From: Aldrovandia affinis
Taxonomy: Eukaryota; Chordata; Actinopteri; Notacanthiformes; Halosauridae
Reading direction: 5' to 3'
Assembly (NCBI GenBank): GCA_029706075.1
Contig: JAINUG010000134.1
Location: 1,362,001-1,426,000 of the forward strand
Length of the DNA: 64,000 nucleotides
Part shown: positions 12,659-23,320 of the stretch, one piece after another
Layout of the letters: the number at the start of each line of letters is the position of its first letter
How positions within the stretch are numbered: position 1 is the first letter of the stretch
Translations under genes and position numbers: made by a program
Notes under the pieces: model-generated
What the model saw: only the letters and a program-made list of their open reading frames with translations
Told to the model about the DNA's origin: nothing
The model's database searches: none

Positions 12659-12950
12659 TTAGACTCCCTCCAGCCAGTGCCTCCACTCCTCCAGAGCCAA
12701 CTTGACTACCAGTAATTCTCTGTTGCCAATGTTATAATTCCTTTCTGCCGGAGTGAGACGATGGGAGAAGAAGGTGCAAGGATGGAGTTTGTTGTCGAGT
12801 CCCCTCTGAGATAGAATACCCCCTACTCCCACGTCAGAGGCATCCACCTCCACGATGAAAGTGTGGGCTGAGGGGTGACCAGAACAGGAGTCGTAGTGAA
12901 CCAATCCTTGAGATCTTGAAAAGCCCGATCGGCCTCTGCGGTCCAAGTAA
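12659..12950 (-). pseudogene. Ty3/gypsy RNase H domain (fragment)
   Basis: A 95-codon frame carries the RNase H hallmarks of gypsy polyproteins: [18 protein letters not shown] followed by [15 protein letters not shown] and [20 protein letters not shown]. The first catalytic Asp is in VDASD and the Glu is in NREL. It sits between RT (right) and integrase (left) as expected. Flanking frameshifts separate it from both. Confidence 0.9.
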
Positions 12951-13040
12951 AATGGACTAAAGAGCTCCTAGTGAGAGAGGTGAGAGGAGCAACCACAGTG
13001 CTGAAGCCTTGAACAAAACGGCGGTAGAAATTGGCGAACC

Positions 13041-13640
13041 TCAGGAAACGCTGCAGCTGTTTGACCGAGGGGGGAACTGGTCAGTCGCGCACAGCCTTGG
13101 TCTTGGCCGGATACCTCTGGACGTGACCTTGGAAATGATGAAACCCAGGAACGGAATAGTGGTGATGTGGAACTTACATTTCTCCAACTTGACAAACAGA
13201 TGATTGGTGAGAAGACGGTGAAAAACCTCCCGCACATGTTGGACATGTTCAGGGAGGTTTTTTGAGAAAATCAGGATATCGTTGAGGTACAGAGATACAG
13301 AGATGTTGAGAAGATCCCGGAGAACATCGTTCACCAGGGCTTGAAAGACGGATAGTGCGTTAGCCAACCCGAAAGGCATAACCAGGTATTCATAGTGACC
13401 TGTTGGTGTGTTGAACGCAGTTTTACATTCGTCTCCCTCATGGATACGGACCAGGTTGTAGGCATTGCCGAGGACGAGCTTGGTGAATATGGTGGCCCCT
13501 TGAAGTTGTTCAAACGCCATGGACATAAGTGAGAGAGGGTAGCGGTTCGTGATCGTGATCTTGTTTAGGTTTCTGTAATCAATGCAGGGCCAAAGACCAC
13601 AATTTTTTTCCCAACGAAGAGGAACCCTGCTCCAGCCAGA
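13041..13640 (-). pseudogene. Ty3/gypsy reverse transcriptase (broken, active site altered)
   Basis: Palm motifs are clear: [32 protein letters not shown] and [17 protein letters not shown]. The normal YLDD box reads YLND (about 13275-13289), so one catalytic Asp is Asn. The earlier motif that is normally LDLR-AYN reads LVLGNAYN, losing another catalytic Asp. The N-terminal part ([11 protein letters not shown], about 13590-13640) is in a different frame. In life this enzyme would copy the element's RNA into DNA in the cytoplasmic particle; here it cannot be active. Confidence 0.93.
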
Positions 13641-13797
13641 GATGTAGAAGGCCTGATGTAGCCTGATACGAGCGCATCCTTAATGGGGTAGAGTAGTTGC
13701 CCAAACCTTGGCGAGGTCTGTGTACTCGGAAGGCACTTGTGGACACTCGGGGTGGACCAGGGCCTGGGAAAGGGCCAGGGCTTGGGTACAGAAGGAA

Positions 13798-14055
13798 ACT
13801 TGGGACTGATCTGGGGCTCGAGAGGGAGTTGGAGGGAATGGGCTAGAATCTTGGGACTGGAGCTGGGCTTAAGGGGTTGGAGACTTGAAAAGGTTAGGGA
13901 ACGGGCTGGAATCTTGGGACTGGACCTGGGCTTGAGAAGGAACTGGAGACTTGAAAAGGTCAGGGAATGGGCTGGAATCTTGGGACTGGAACTGGGCTTG
14001 ATAAGGGGCTGGAGACTTGAAAAGGTCAAGGAATGGGCTGGAATCTTGGAGGGTG
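13798..14055 (-). repeat. 66-bp tandem repeat inside the gypsy gag-pol junction
   Basis: Three near-identical ~66-bp units (about 13838-13900, 13902-13967 and 13968-14033) plus partial flanking units lie between the gag zinc knuckle and RT. Because 66 is divisible by 3, the minus-strand frames encode a 22-residue repeat with the core DSSPFPDLFKSP. This is where the protease would normally be, and no DSG/DTG protease motif is visible. Confidence 0.85.
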
Positions 14056-14139
14056 TGGTCCTGGTCACTCCAGGTGAGGGAGGTTGTCATCAGAGCTGCG
14101 GTTGTCTTGGGCTCGGGAGAAATGGTCAGCTTCGTCATG

Positions 14140-15083
14140 GTTCTCCCCTTCCTGGACGAGGCTTAGCTTTTCCCGAGAGCTCAGGACAGGTTGAGCAGAA
14201 ATGCCCTGGTTCCCCGCAGTAAAGGCAGCAGCGGTCTTTCATCCGCCTGTCGCGCTCGGCCCGAGGAAGCCTGGTGCTACCCACCTGCATGGGTTCTTCG
14301 GTGGTAGCCGGAGATGGAGATTCTCCGAGGCTGATGTCCCGAAGGAGGCCCTGTACTCCGGAGGCCGTAAAAAAGAAGAACCTTGCGCCCTACACCTCTC
14401 CCAGAGACGATTGTCCATGCGGATGGCAGTCTCCATGAGGGAGTCCAGGTTAACTGGTGCTTCTCGGATAGCCAGTTCATATTTTATAATCTCAGAGAGA
14501 CCGTTCTGGAAGATGGTGATGAGGTGAAGTGGGTGATTCCATCCAGACTTTGCCGCAAGTATGCGGAAGGCGATGGTGTAATCCGTGATGCTCTGAGATC
14601 CCTGACGGAGCTGGAGTAAGCGATTGGACGCTTCTCTTCTGCTAACAGTGTGGTCGAAGACCCGGCGCATCTCCTCCGTGAAGAGATTGTAGGTGGAGCA
14701 CGTCGGAGTCTGCTGGGTCCAGATGGCAGTGGCCCAGGTGAGTGCTTTGCCAGTGAGAAGAGTGATGAGTGATGAGCGCTCGGTAGGGAACTGGGATGGC
14801 TCGAAAACTCGAAAACCAAGGAACACTGGGTGAGAAAACCCCGGCATCCACCCGGGTCGCCGTTGCATCGCTCCGGTGGTGGTATTCATGGTTCTTGGTG
14901 TAGGAGATGACTTGAGTTTGTTGGCGCGGGAACTGCTGGTGGAAACGATGCCTGGTTGAGCGCCTGCAGATTGTCCAAGATGTGGTTCAGCGTCTGCTCA
15001 TGGCATCCGACCATAGCTCCCTGGTTCGCCAGTGTGGATCACAAATGATCCAACTCTGGATTTGCGTTCTCTGCTGGGTTCAT
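14140..15083 (-). pseudogene. Ty3/gypsy gag (broken) with CCHC zinc knuckle
   Basis: The first Met codon lies just inside the right LTR (15083; MNPAENANPELDHL then a stop). The body continues in other frames: CNGDPGGCRGFLTQCSLVFE, EMRRVFDHTVSRREASNRLLQLRQGSQSITDYTIAF (from the 216-codon frame 14239-14889) and [10 protein letters not shown]. Near 14180-14225 the zinc knuckle [14 protein letters not shown] fits CX2CX4HX4C. Gag packages the element's RNA. Stops and frameshifts abolish it. Confidence 0.92.
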
Positions 15084-15101
15084 GGTTTGTCTCAGTCTTG
15101 C

Positions 15102-15403
15102 TGTTAGGAGGTGGACTGAGTAAACCCAAGTGCAGAGAACGAGACGGAGGCAAAGATGGTTTGGTAACAATGATAGATCTTTACTAGTGATGAGAACAAT
15201 AAAACAACAAAACATTGAAGAACAAATAGAACACAGAGAAAATAACTGGGAGATGAGGCTCCAAAAACTAACTAATAAAACTAACTACACAAGTACAAAC
15301 TCGAAAACAAACTAGAAAATGTAGCACAAAGAAACCAAACAAAACGAGGAACAAAGCAACTAAAAAGGTAACAAATAACGACATCTAGTGGCGGACCCTC
15401 ACA
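15102..15403 (-). repeat. 5' LTR of Ty3/gypsy element (internally deleted)
   Basis: This 302-bp copy matches the outer parts of the 564-bp LTR at 11175-11738 but lacks about 262 bp after gaggaaca. The end ccctcaca is followed by catac, the 3' target duplication (15404-15408). Short matching bases at the deletion edges suggest slippage or recombination between microhomologies. Confidence 0.95.
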
Positions 15404-15408
15404 CATAC

Positions 15409-16625
15409 ACTGAATTGTGGTGATTGTTGAACTTGTCAAACTGTGTTAAGCACAGGCGTAATGAGTGGGGGGACATGTCGAGGGGAGATGCATTTTAGCC
15501 ATCCTGCGCAGGCAGCTAGAGTGCGGCCATCTTTGGCGGGTTTATGGCTCTGTGAGTGAAGCCAGGGCACTTGGGTTGATGAACCAGTGCCACACCCCAC
15601 AACTTCAGGTTTATACCTACAGTTGAGCTGAATATTATGGATCATGGAGAAAATAATTATGGCCCGCCAGATTAAAGCGAAGGTCAACATGGTATGATTG
15701 ACCTCTTCACTTGGTAGCAATGCTCTTGAGAATATTATGCCTCCCCAATTATCAGCTCAACCAACATCTCGGTATAAATGAAGCTGGCTTCACCAAGCCC
15801 TAGTGATGTCTGATATCGCCACAATTCTCAACATGAGAGGAGCATATCAATGGCAACCATGAATAGATATCTTGTGGTAGTAAGCGACCCAAAACCATAT
15901 AAAAAGGGAGTCTGAACCTGGCTTGTGCTGGAACTCTCCCCCAAATCGTAAATTATGGGCTAAAATTAGAGTGAGCCAATCCCCCCAACACTTAAAGTCT
16001 GACCTGTTTGTGACACGGTTTTTAGATTGGGGGGAATTCTACTCTTGCTCTGTCCTGTTTTTCTCTCTTGGAAGATCTGGTGCCAGCTAACACCTCGCCT
16101 GCATGTGTTTTGCATTTGGAGAAAGACAAGCTTAGTTTAGTATCATTTTCTTCCATTTCATCTCCTTCGTGATTGTTACATGTCAATTTTATTTTTAGAA
16201 TTTAGTATTTGTTAAGCCAGAATATCCAATTGAATGTTTCCATGTGGGTGATAATTGTTTGGGCTATCCAGTTTGGAATTTATGTCTTTTAGGTCGTGGC
16301 CAAATGAGAGCGGAGCTTGACGTGGTACGAGCAAGCTTGTGGAATGGTAGCGATACATGTTACATTTTTGAGGAGACAGAACTAAATCCTACATATTGGA
16401 GGTTCCGATTTAGTATTTGTTAAGGTAGTTGAACCTACATTTGTAGATTGGACGTTGAATATTTTGTCTAATTGTTGTAACTGACTAAACCAGCTGTTTT
16501 CATTGAATTGTGAGTTGTATATTTTGATGAAGGTTGATCCACAAGTTTGCTCTGCCTATCAATGAATTTGGAGATTTAATTGATAATTGGTATCCTGTGT
16601 AGCGATTATTACTCTAGTCTGTATT
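15409..16625. other. Unclassified sequence between the gypsy and Rex1-like elements
   Basis: No coding gene is supported. The segment contains a TATA-like cataTATAAAaaggg at about 15896. A ~40-bp stretch at about 15680-15720 (aaggtcaacatggtatgatt) resembles 26965-27005, so the two may be fragments of one old repeat. The 5' end of the Rex1-like LINE could extend into the right part, but I cannot place it. Confidence 0.4.
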
Positions 16626-16870
16626 AGTCTGTACTCCAAATCTTGAGATGCTGTCAGTGTCCCTTTGTCCCTTTCATCTACCAAGGGAATTTCCCACCGT
16701 TATCATAAGCTGTGTCCCTCCTAGCGCTAACATCAAGGCTACAGCTGAGCTGGTAGCTATCAGTGCTACTAACATGCAGGGTAAATATCCCGAGGTATTT
16801 TATTGTGTTTATTGTTGGTGACTTTAACAGCTGCAGACTCGACAGTGTCCTGCCTTTTTAAACAATATGT
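16626..16870 (+). pseudogene. LINE endonuclease remnant (frameshifted)
   Basis: Conceptual pieces: TPNLEMLSV, PFHLPREFPTVIISCV and PPSANIKATAELVA (16633-16790) in one frame, VGDFNSCRLDSVLPF in a second frame (16814-16860), then the long RT frame begins. GDFN is a conserved motif of the LINE AP-endonuclease that nicks target DNA. The later SDH catalytic motif reads SGHN in the long frame (about 16965), so the catalytic Asp is lost. The enzyme is dead. Confidence 0.85.
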
Positions 16871-18980
16871 GGACGTTCCGACAAGAAGGGAAAACATTCT
16901 GGACCTATGCTATGGAAATATCACTGACGCATATATCTCCCGTGCTCACCCGCCGCTCGGGTTTTCAGGTCACAACGTCATCTTCCTGCTTCCGCAATAC
17001 AAACCGGTACTGAAGCATCACAAACCCCAGACCTACAGCGTCAACCAGTGGTCGGAGGACGCCATTACACAACTGCAGGGTTCATTAGCCTGCACAGACT
17101 GGGACATTTTTGATGGCAACTTAGATCTGAGGGTCTCCGTTATTACAGACTACATTAAGTTCTGCATTGCCACAACCATACCAGTTAAGTCATTCAAAAA
17201 ATATCCAAACTCCAAACCCTGGATTACTCACCATATTAACCACAGGTTAAGGGAAAAACAGAAAGCCTTTCAACAGCAGGACTGGGTTTCACTCAAAATC
17301 ATAAGCCGCCAAGTAAAGAATGACATCTTCAAGGCCAAAATAAAATACAAAGAGAAACTTGAACAGGAATTCAGCACCATGAACACTAGAGAAGCTTTTC
17401 AAAAAGTAAGGACACTCACTGGACATGACCCAAAACCCAAGTTAGCTGCAATAACTGACCCTGCTTCATTTGCAGAAGACCTAAACACCTTCTACACACG
17501 GTTTGACACCATCAACTGCTCAGAGGAATGCAAGGCGCTACTGGAGACCCTGCCCATCCTGGAGCCAGTACATCCTGCTCCCTTCACAGTGGAGGACGTG
17601 TGCCGGCAGCTGAGCCGGTGCAAGTCAGGCAAGGCTCCAGGGCCGGATGGCATCCAGGCGCGGGTGCTCAAGGACTGTGCCACGGAGCTCTCTCCCATCA
17701 TGCACTCCATCTTCGGGGAATCCTACAGGACAGCTTCAGTGCCCACGCTGTGGAAAACATCCACCATCATACCGGTACCCAAGAAACCCCGCCCCTCAAA
17801 GCTAAACCACTATCGACCAGTTGCACTCACCTCAATACTTATGAAGTGCCTGGAAAAACTGGTGCTTAACATCATCCTTCCAATTGTCGGACCACAATTG
17901 GACAGCAACCAGTTCACCTACAAGGCCAAAAGAGGGACTGAGGATGCTGTGGCATGCCTCCTCCACTCCCTTTTACAACACCTGGAATCACCCAGTAACT
18001 TCGCCAGACTCCTCTTCATCGATTTTAGTTCTGCTTTTAACAACATCCAGCGCCACCAGATGATTAGGAAACTCCACCACCTCAATGTCCCTCCATTTCT
18101 CACTCACTGGATACACAGTTTCCACAGTGAAAGACCACAAACCGTTAGAGTGGGCACTGTAACATCCTCAACCACCATCACCAACACCGGAGCCCCACAA
18201 GGTTGTGTCCTGAGCCCCTTCCTGTTTACCCTCTATACCAATGACTGTGTCAGTTCCTCATCCATCACTACATACTTCAAATACTCTGATAATACTGTCA
18301 TACTTGCACTCCTCAATGACAATAACTCTGTTTTAGGCTACCAAGACTCCATCTCCCATTTTACACAGTGGTGCAGAAACAACTACCTGGAGCTGAACGT
18401 AGCAAAAACAAAAGAACTGTTCATTACTTCCAGTACACACAGCACAGCCCACAACTCCACCCACAACCCCACCTGTATCAACAATAAAGCAGTTGAGATG
18501 GTGGAGTGCTACAAATACCTTGGACTCACCCTGGACAATAAACTGAGCTTTGATCAACACACGACTGACATCCACAAATGCGGCCAACAAAGACTCTCTG
18601 CCATCCGCAAACTCAGAGCACTTTCTGTTGCCCCCCACCTTCTGTTACTGCTTTACCAAAGTATAATTCAACCCATTCTCCCATTCTCCCCTTGTTTTTT
18701 CAACATCCTAACTGTTTCCAACAGGAACAAACTCACACGCATTACACACAATGCCTCCAAAATTATTGGCCTCCCCACCCCCAACCTCTCAGACCTCAAC
18801 AGCAGAGCCATTACACGCAGAGCACGTACCATTGCACATGACCCCAGCCACCCCCTCAACCCATTCTTCACACTACTTCCATCAGGTCGTAGATACAGAA
18901 CCCTTGCCTGGAAACGGGCACGCTTTGGCAGGAGTTTTGTCCCCTCTGCCATAGCATCATTGAACAAAATACCTCTGTAA
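16803..18980 (+). CDS. Rex1-like LINE reverse transcriptase (open frame, probably inactive)
   Basis: A 725-codon frame without internal stops, opening at a TTG rather than an ATG because it continues a frameshifted endonuclease. Residues 1-65 carry the endonuclease tail. The RT covers roughly 250-560: SGKAPGPDG (about 275-283), LNHYRPVALTS, LFIDFSSAFN (about 403-412, with the first catalytic Asp), TGAPQGCVLSP (about 461-471) and the catalytic box. The box is normally FADD but here reads YSDN (about 494-497), so one metal-binding Asp is Asn. The C-terminal LLPSGRRYRT segment (about 700) is typical of Rex1/Babar. The protein would prime reverse transcription at the nicked target. The changed active sites argue for inactivity despite the open frame. 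Confidence 0.85.
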   Translation: MCLLLVTLTAADSTVSCLFKQYVDVPTRRENILDLCYGNITDAYISRAHPPLGFSGHNVIFLLPQYKPVLKHHKPQTYSVNQWSEDAITQLQGSLACTDWDIFDGNLDLRVSVITDYIKFCIATTIPVKSFKKYPNSKPWITHHINHRLREKQKAFQQQDWVSLKIISRQVKNDIFKAKIKYKEKLEQEFSTMNTREAFQKVRTLTGHDPKPKLAAITDPASFAEDLNTFYTRFDTINCSEECKALLETLPILEPVHPAPFTVEDVCRQLSRCKSGKAPGPDGIQARVLKDCATELSPIMHSIFGESYRTASVPTLWKTSTIIPVPKKPRPSKLNHYRPVALTSILMKCLEKLVLNIILPIVGPQLDSNQFTYKAKRGTEDAVACLLHSLLQHLESPSNFARLLFIDFSSAFNNIQRHQMIRKLHHLNVPPFLTHWIHSFHSERPQTVRVGTVTSSTTITNTGAPQGCVLSPFLFTLYTNDCVSSSSITTYFKYSDNTVILALLNDNNSVLGYQDSISHFTQWCRNNYLELNVAKTKELFITSSTHSTAHNSTHNPTCINNKAVEMVECYKYLGLTLDNKLSFDQHTTDIHKCGQQRLSAIRKLRALSVAPHLLLLLYQSIIQPILPFSPCFFNILTVSNRNKLTRITHNASKIIGLPTPNLSDLNSRAITRRARTIAHDPSHPLNPFFTLLPSGRRYRTLAWKRARFGRSFVPSAIASLNKIPL

Positions 18981-19184
18981 AAATCATGTATAGATGAATA
19001 TGACTGTGTATGTTGGTAAAAATGTGGATGTACCCATGTGGGCGCATATTTAATGTATGTATGTAATAGTGGTGTGTATATTTGTATTTATGTAATTTAT
19101 GTGAGGCTTTCTTTGTACAGACTGTGGCAACACATTTCCTGAAAAGGACAATAAACAATCTATCTATCTATCTATTATATTAAA

Positions 19185-20167
19185 TCAAATACATATATTT
19201 TACATGTAGGAAAAGTGAGGGGTTTTAACGCGTAATACCAATTGTGTTCAGTATTCAGAGTGCTGAACATTAAGCAAGGGCATTTCACTGTTAAGGCTAC
19301 TGGATTCAGGGAATAGACCATTTTTATTCTAACTTCACTGTTCCAACGTCCCCCAATAAATTGTAGATATAGAATATTTCCTTTTATTATGCCCCCTCAA
19401 TATTTTATATATGGTTATGCACTTGGTGTGAAGTGAAAAAACAACAAATGAAGAGAAACATAACTTTTTTCTGAGTAAAACATAACATAAAATGTTGACT
19501 GGTCTTAGTCTAGGCCTTAGTTTTAAATGTAAATCCATTGGAATACACGGTTTGTGTTCTGTGGATAGTACATGCAATGACATGCTATTGTGGATTATAC
19601 TGTCTTTAACTAAATAAAATATTAAACCAAAAACGGCACCATTTGCATTCCTCTATGCAATTTGAATTGCATTTGAATTCATCTATGGAAGGCTTGATAC
19701 AGAAATTCAGAGCATTGTCTGAATTTCACAGTACAGTTTTGGAATGCAAAAAGAATTCACTGCACCAAAAAAAAAAAGCTTAACATGATGATGACAAATA
19801 ATTATCCAGTAGAAACTAGGTCAAGAGCAAAATTATATTTTTGCCATTATAATTAATGTTAATGACTCAAATGTGTGTGCATGTTTCCTTTTTTATTTTT
19901 GTCTCAACAGCGCAGAAGCGGTCTAATGAGGAGGTCTGCATGAATATGAATTTGTAATTTCAGAGAGATACTGTTTATGTACTGGTATCTGCTTTCAAAT
20001 TTGTTTTGTTGATTTCAAGCCACCCTCATTGACTTGCAAATGCATTGATTTCAACTTAGAGAAGAAACGTAGAGAAGAAACAATACCTGCTTTCCTAGCT
20101 GACCACTGTGATACACAAAAAGTGGTTGTCTTCAACTAAATATTTTACTTCTGCTAAAACTTGCAAT

Positions 20168-20168
<1 letters not shown>
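19185..20168. other. No recognisable gene (19.2-20.2 kb)
   Basis: AT-rich sequence with no repeat family or coding signal that I can recognise. The longest frame (82 codons, minus, 19335-19583) has no motif. Confidence 0.5.

Positions 20169-20169
<1 letters not shown>

Positions 20170-20245
<76 letters not shown>
20170..20245. repeat. (TC)n microsatellite
   Basis: About 37 uninterrupted TC units, a pure polypyrimidine tract. Confidence 0.97.
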
Positions 20246-20250
<5 letters not shown>

Positions 20251-22319
20251 AAAACAAACTCAATCACTTTAAACATTTCATCTTATCTCTGCTCCAAATC
20301 CTTCACGCAGCACACATTTGTACAACTTATTCCACTTTTTGAAAATTATTTGCAGTGCTCGAGCTAATATGTCACATATTAATGAGATGAGATTCCTCTT
20401 GGGCATTTATTCCCTGCTATTCTTCGTATGTGTAAAATAAATGAATACACAAGTAAACAAGGGACTCACTAAAAGCAGAGAGAATTTGCATGAAATAAAA
20501 CATAAACAGGCGTCCTATTAATTTGTACACTGTATCTTAATAATGTGTGCATTGTTTTGTTGCTGTGAAATATGTAGTCATTAAAATTAATCTGCCATGT
20601 ACATCCAAAGACGTTCAGAAGACGTTCAGATGGTATCCACCAAACTTTGTGATGAGGCGGGTCAAATTATATGATGAAGAGAGAGATGAAATGCAAGGCT
20701 TTGATCTACAAAGAAATCTGAAATAATGACATTTGAAATTTGCAGTGGGTCCATTAAAACAATGTCATGTTGGTGTGAGGCATGTCCAGCCCCCAACCCC
20801 CCACCCTCCAGTCATCTCCAGCGGTCCTCTCTGGTGGTCCTTCACGCCACACTGTTGGAAATAGCTGTAGGCAATGCAGTGCATCACTGTAGTTTGTCAC
20901 AGCTGAGAACTGTATTGGATTGCATGGTGCCTATTGTGCTATGAGTTTTAGGTGGAAAATAAAAGAAGAAAATCCCAAGGTAGAAATACCTTCTGTTTTG
21001 TTTGTTGTTCTCAGGGATTATCTACACTCTGGTCCATGCAAAGCTAAAATGTGCAGCTCAGAAATGTGCACCTCAACCGCCTGTGTTCTGTTATGCAGTT
21101 TTTTTTAACCCAACTAATTACATTTTTGGTGCATGGTCAGCATCGCAAACCACATTTGTTTTTTCACACATCGGGACACGCCATTTCCGGCAACCCTCCT
21201 CTCATGGGACGATTTGCAAGATGAGCAGAAGGGTGCGGGATGAACATGAACAATGAGGAAAATAAATAATAAAAGAAATAAAAAAAGTTTTTAAAAAAAT
21301 TAAAAGAAAGGAATTAATTTTCTTTCCAAAGCTTTGATGAGATTAAATTAAGTGCCTCCTCTCTTGTGTGTTCTGTGTAGCCTGCATTTTTATAATTGAT
21401 TGCTGCTGGTGTCATTGTGTGACAGATGGCATTGATGTTGAAATACACCTTCTTTTTATACCCACATCTTAAAGAGAATGAAAGAAAGCACCATAAAGCC
21501 ATTTGAACATTTAAACAAAAAGGAATCCCCTACAGTTTTCTGGGGATCTAAGCAATGCAATTTAGCTTTTGAATCACTGGTTCTCATGGCAGTATGGTTA
21601 GTGTAATAGAATCCCAATTTGTGATTATGTACACGATCAACGTAGCAGTCCGCATGATGCCAGCAAAAGATCAACACTGTTAAACAAAGAGATACATTTA
21701 ACCTATGATGATCATCCTTAGGGACAAGTGATGCCTTGTCATGAAGTAAAAAGGCTAAACAATTGTTTATGTCCGGGACAAATGAATTGTGAAGGAGAAT
21801 AATAAAATAATGGCTTTTGAACTGAAGACTGAACGTTGAACGTTGATTACCTACAGTATAATTGAATTCGGTATGCTTTGTACATCGAATTAATGGTGAA
21901 CAAACCAACTTTACTTTTTATGAGAATAGAATACAATAATATGGCAACGAGACTTATAGTTACGAGCTGCACACCGGACACAACTGACTGCTGTCATAGA
22001 ATGCCTTTGATTGGTGGGTGGTGTGTTCATATGTAATACTAAAGGTGCTACATGATGTCAAAAAAATAAAAAAGTATTTACTTTGCCTTGATGGAGACCG
22101 CATTGGGATTAGGGCTGCAGAAGCCAGATTTCATCCCATCAAAGTTCCATGTCCCACAGTCTGTTTAATAATTACCCACAGAGGGCTCAAATACACATAA
22201 ATCATCTTCCACAATATGCCTTCATCTTCAGCACAATGAAAAATCAAACGGTGCACATTTTTGTATACCGTTTGATCTTATTAGGGGTGCTAGATACTTT
22301 TGTATTAAACAAAAGGTTA

Positions 22320-22445
22320 TTATAATTATTATTATTATTATTATTAATAATAATATTATTATTAATAATAATAATAATAATATGTATATATATTATTATT
22401 ATTATTCTTGTCATTCTTCTTCTTTAATAATAATAATAATATAAT
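22320..22445. repeat. Compound (ATT)n/(AAT)n microsatellite
   Basis: Alternating blocks of ATT and AAT repeats that are partly inverted with respect to each other and could fold into imperfect hairpins. Confidence 0.9.
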
Positions 22446-22746
22446 TTGTATAAACATAAAACTTAATTTATAATTGTATTTATTTGTTTATAGTATGTTA
22501 TTTACTTTACTTTAGTTTGTAATATTTGGTGGTTTCCTACTTGCTTTGGACAGTCTTGCTTGGGCTTTTTACAGATCAGGGGTGCAGATTAATTCCGTCA
22601 CCCGTCAGGCGCTGTGTGGCAGATGTCACTGTGTCTCTTGTCACAGAATGATTTATTGGTTTAGCTGAACAACCACCACTGGGAAGTATACATCAAACAG
22701 CTCCAACACAACCAGCAGGGGCAATACCAACCTGGTTTTGTTTTTC

Positions 22747-22748
<2 letters not shown>

Positions 22749-22783
<35 letters not shown>

Positions 22784-23150
22784 GAGTTGAATTTTGCTGC
22801 TGGTTATTGTTTGCCATCTGTTTAATTTCTCACCTCCCTTGGCTTTGTGTGTGTGGGCATGATTTTTGTGACTGGAATTATCACCCCCCGTGACTCTTCC
22901 AGCATCCAGCATTCAAAATCACCTGTGGCATGGGTTCACCTCACAAGCTTATCCAAAGTAGAGCGGTCATGTATGATCTCTCTCTCTCTCTCTGTATTTC
23001 TCTCTGATTCTGTCTCTTCTTCCCCTCCTCTCTTTCTCTCCTCTCTGTCTCTCCATACGTCCTCTCTCTCTCTCTATCTCTCTCTTCCCCACTTCTACCC
23101 TGCTCTTCCCCCTCTCTCTTTGTCTCTCTCACTCTCTCCTCGATATCTCT
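22749..23150. repeat. CT-rich microsatellite tracts
   Basis: A clean (CT)n run at about 22749-22780, and after a gap of about 200 bp an interrupted CT/TCTG-rich tract at about 22978-23150. The serine/leucine frames over it are artefacts of the repeat. Confidence 0.85.
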
Positions 23151-23320
23151 TGCTAAACCTCTCATATGTGCAAATACAGCATCCACCCAGAATTAGAAGA
23201 CAGTATCTTAGGAGAGAGTTTTAGTGATCTTGATTTTTAAATATCCTGATACATCTAGGCAACAGAAACTAGAAACTCAGCAAGCAGCTACTCAGAAATA
23301 ATACTTTTTTCATATTACAA

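Larger units (their letters stand above)
11175..15403 (-). mobile_element. Ty3/gypsy LTR retrotransposon, defective, minus strand
   Basis: A complete insertion: LTR, internal region, LTR, with a 5-bp target duplication catac at 11170-11174 and 15404-15408. From right to left the internal 3.4 kb holds gag, a CCHC knuckle, a repeat-expanded stretch, RT, RNase H and integrase. This is the Ty3/gypsy (Metaviridae) order, with integrase after RNase H. The recognisable protease, much of the RT fingers and most of the region after the integrase core are missing. Frameshifts, stops and a changed RT active site make it non-functional. The LTRs differ by about ten substitutions over the shared ~300 bp by eye, which points to a moderately old insertion. 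Confidence 0.95.
16626..19184 (+). mobile_element. Rex1-like non-LTR retrotransposon (5'-truncated LINE)
   Basis: Order: C-terminal half of an apurinic endonuclease in two frames (from about 16630), a long reverse-transcriptase frame (16803-18980), a 3' UTR of about 170 bp with aataaa at 19150, and a terminal (ATCT)n run (about 19158-19176). RT motifs and a short tetranucleotide 3' tail match fish Rex1/Babar-type elements. No target duplication could be identified. The 5' boundary is uncertain. Confidence 0.88.
20246..23320. other. No recognisable gene (20.2-23.3 kb)
   Basis: No supportable gene. Simple repeats include a compound ATT/AAT tract (22320-22445), a CT run (22749-22780) and a long imperfect CT-rich tract (22978-23150). 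A 150-codon minus-strand frame (21456-21908) shows no motif. The non-repetitive patch at 22560-22720 is CpG-bearing and could be regulatory, but I have no evidence beyond composition. Confidence 0.5.

Noticed and set aside
17492-17710. Frames opposite or overlapping the LINE RT
   Set aside because: They are shadows of the 725-codon RT frame.
21456-21908. 150-codon minus-strand frame as a host gene
   Set aside because: No motif, no splice context, and its length is compatible with chance in AT-rich DNA.
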